A DNA stretch of 64,000 nucleotides from Branchiostoma belcheri (lineage: Eukaryota; Chordata; Leptocardii; Amphioxiformes; Branchiostomatidae), in contig NW_017804409.1 in assembly GCF_001625305.1 (NCBI RefSeq), forward strand, positions 1,131,569 through 1,195,568. Direction: 5' to 3'. Of the stretch, positions 61,809 through 64,000 are shown piece by piece. Position 1 is the first letter of the stretch. The number at the start of each line of letters is the position of its first letter. A program made the translations under genes and the position numbers. The notes beneath the pieces are model-generated. The model was given only the letters and a program-made list of their open reading frames with translations. It was not told the origin of the DNA and did no database searches.

Positions 61809-62104
61809 GGCCATGTTGATTTGAACAAGGAGGTTAAAAATCAAAATTTAAAGCTCCTTGATTTGATTTGATTATATGGATGTCATCCAAAGTTCGGCAA
61901 AAAAAGTTGCCTTCGTTATGAAATCTAAGTGGTCACGAATGTTGAAATGACTAAACACACAGAGTATATGGTATGGCAAATAATAAATTTTTCATTTCTC
62001 CACATTTTTCTTCTTTTCATTTGGAATAGATTTTGGCATTCCACGACATTCTACAATTGTAGATGCCATCCATATAATGATCAAAACAACATACATGTAT
62101 AGCC
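61809..62104. mobile_element. MITE family C, copy with left-end rearrangement
   Basis: GGCCATGTTGATTTGAAC is interrupted by ~35 bp (AAGGAGGTTAAAAATC ... AAGCTCCTTG) before GATTTGATTATATGGATGTC. The right end is diverged (ATGATCAAAACAACATAC). Confidence 0.78.
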
Positions 62105-62711
62105 TAACGTATACAGTACAGTACAGTTTGCTACTCATATATAACGGGTCAAATTTACAATATTCTACTTATAGTGAACAGAGACTACATGCTCAAGTTG
62201 TTTTTGAAATTATAGAATTTTTTTGCGTAGAACGCTAGATGTATGTTGGTCTAGATATAAGGACACCGAGTCAGGATATGGTGTAAGTAGATCGAAAGTT
62301 TCTGTACTCGTCTTGCGTAAGACTATGTAGGTAAGATCATTGTTTCATATACTCGTAGGTTCTCCTGGGGGCACTTTGGTCATGAAAGTTACATTTACAT
62401 TTGCACTTCAGCTATCAGCCACTACACCTTCATACAACTTTCATGATCTTCAATAACAAAAGTTAAATGTCATGCACCAATGTGTTCTGTAAGTCCTTTT
62501 GTCGCCTGGGATTATCCACAATATTCCTCTTCTGTTTTTTATTTAATTTGAGACAAGATCACTGTTGGGTCACTAATTTCTGTGATGCATTAGATCTGGG
62601 TCACGATTTACCTGTGTAATTTTGGTGACGGGGGGCTGTGCACGTAGAGACCTATCTAAACGGGTTTTTGCCGATTTTAACTCGATTGTAAAGTGCAAAG
62701 TTTGCTGCAAC
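62105..62711. other. Intergenic DNA, nothing recognised
   Basis: No exon or family recognised. Confidence 0.35.
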
Positions 62712-62728
62712 AAGCTCTCTCTCTCTCC

Positions 62729-62765
<37 letters not shown>

Positions 62766-62766
62766 G
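62712..62766. repeat. (CT)n microsatellite
   Basis: CTCTCTCTCTCTCCACCTCT then a pure CT run. Confidence 0.95.
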
Positions 62767-63062
62767 TCCCCTCTCTCATATAGCTTCCCCTTCGCCAAAT
62801 GTTCGCCTTACACTTCTTGGAATCCAAAACAACCTCCTCTAACTCATTAGGTTGCTGGAATAAAATGGTAACATGAAATTTGTCATAGAACTCAGAAATT
62901 TAAACATCTGCATTGTTATTGTCTTAAAGTTGAAACAAACAAAAACAAAACGCACAAAAAATGACCTTAATGTGCACTCTTAGTACAAAGATTGTAAAGA
63001 CTAAAAAAGAGACTTTATTTTTCCTGTTTTGTCTTCTTATGTGACTCAGACCTGGTCCAATT

Positions 63063-63413
63063 AGCCTCTACCAGGCTTGGGGAGGCGGCTGGAAAGAGTA
63101 GAAATCGGCCAAATAGAGAGATAAGCATGCCAAGGGAGTTTGTCCGTTGAGAGAACATTTCGCCACAGAATGTAATAATACTCTTCCTAAGAAAACACCA
63201 TAGATTAGCTTTAGTATCATTATGGACTAGCTCGTTAGAATTATATTTTAGTATATCTATTAGTTTGTGTATGTATCATTGTTGTTTCTTTGCCATACAT
63301 TGTACCAGCTACAGTTGTTGAGCAATAAAGTTTATTTGATTTGATTTTACTTATCTCTCTATTTGGCCGATTTCTACTCTTTTCAGCCACCTCCCTAAGC
63401 CTGGTAGAGGCTA
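63063..63413. mobile_element. Family E foldback interrupted by a retroelement-like tail
   Basis: The left arm AGCCTCTACCAGGCTTGGGG ... AAGGGAGTTTGTCCG (63063-63150) and right arm TTATCTCTCTATTTGGCCGA ... CCTGGTAGAGGCTA (63350-63413) are separated by ~195 bp ending GCAATAAAGTTTATTTGATT, an AATAAA-containing tail. Confidence 0.82.
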
Positions 63414-63860
63414 TAGTCCAATATCCTCCCCCGTTTGGCTTGCTCCACTCCCCCATTATACATCGCCTAAATACACACGTCAACCCGGGGTCAGCTAATT
63501 CCTTCTCCTGTTAAATAATGGTTCTGTCACAATCACAAGGTTGTCTGCCTCCCCTACCCCTTTATTCCCACCTTTCCAGTTCAATTGCAGAGTATATACC
63601 AATCGGCCTTCCAAGTATGTCCTCCTCCTTTTGATCTTTCTTGTTTACGCCGACCCAAACTTGCGTGTCGTGTTTGCGCTAACGAGGTTTTCTCACGGAG
63701 CGAGGGGAGGGGATCTGATCTCAAAACGGGACCGCGGAAGGCTCTGATATCACATACACACCTTTTAGTACGACCTAGGTGTGAGAAAATTACAGGAAAG
63801 AGCATGCGCGTCCATGAAAACCGAGCCCAGACGGCTTCCTGTGGTGTCTCTTTACCTCAC

Positions 63861-63870
63861 CTGTCAATCA
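63861..63870. promoter_or_regulatory. PBX/PREP-type decamer
   Basis: Exact CTGTCAATCA, 72 bp from a second exact copy. Confidence 0.4.
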
Positions 63871-63932
63871 ACAGAGAACAAAGGAAGTTGACATAAAGCG
63901 CATGCACGCAAGTGATTAATGGGCCATTCTGT

Positions 63933-63942
63933 CTGTCAATCA
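63933..63942. promoter_or_regulatory. PBX/PREP-type decamer
   Basis: Exact CTGTCAATCA, followed by CTGTCAAACGTCAATCATCG with two further half-matches. Confidence 0.4.
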
Positions 63943-64000
63943 AACTGTCAAACGTCAATCATCGCCGCCTGGGAAGCCGCAAAGTGAGGAAAACAGCCTT

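Larger units (their letters stand above)
63414..64000. other. Unique DNA at the window edge
   Basis: No exon recognised. Two exact CTGTCAATCA decamers at 63861 and 63933. Confidence 0.4.

Overview
This is a eukaryotic genomic window, almost certainly from a marine invertebrate deuterostome and most likely a lancelet (Branchiostoma). That identification is an inference from three things: compact intron-containing genes with GT/AG junctions, a dense mix of short foldback MITEs, and 3' ends of CR1/Jockey/RTE-type LINEs and tRNA-derived SINEs. There are no bacterial operons, rRNA genes or CRISPR arrays. Most long open frames are by-products of tandem repeats or of the opposite strand of real exons.

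The one gene that can be reconstructed from end to end lies on the minus strand, with coding exons at 10967-10159, 8339-8188, 7652-7447, 6123-5985 and 5102-4849. All five exons join in frame (1560 nt, 519 codons plus stop). They encode a secreted or ER-lumenal protein with two tandem 2OG-Fe(II) dioxygenase (prolyl-4-hydroxylase-like) domains. The C-terminal domain keeps the metal and 2-oxoglutarate residues. The N-terminal domain has lost all of them and looks like a pseudo-enzyme. A possible 5'UTR exon and promoter lie near 13.3 kb, and the predicted poly(A) signals fall inside a MITE just past the stop codon. Two weaker plus-strand candidates are a lone signal-peptide exon at 3829-3889 and a possible two-exon small secreted or membrane protein at 54281-55016 with a TATA box.

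Layout: 0.43-3.3 kb, a 28/57-bp minisatellite (with an N gap) and a degenerate repeat field; 3.8-13.4 kb, the genes with intronic MITEs and SINEs; 13.4-15.6 kb, mixed repeats; 15.6-19.1 kb, repeat-poor DNA; 19.1-28.4 kb, MITEs, an 80-bp array, a 178-bp satellite-like block, a large inverted repeat and a 41-44-bp minisatellite; 28.4-30.5 kb, repeat-poor; 30.5-52.4 kb, a dense mosaic of foldback elements, LINE tails and local duplications; 52.4-55.6 kb, repeat-poor DNA with the candidate peptide gene; 55.7-63.4 kb, LINE tail, microsatellites and MITEs; 63.5-64 kb, unique DNA with two PBX/PREP-type sites.

The most interesting signals are the half-dead double dioxygenase, a group of MITE families with different ends but the same subterminal 11-bp palindrome, and several places where a transposon end has itself been amplified into a tandem array.
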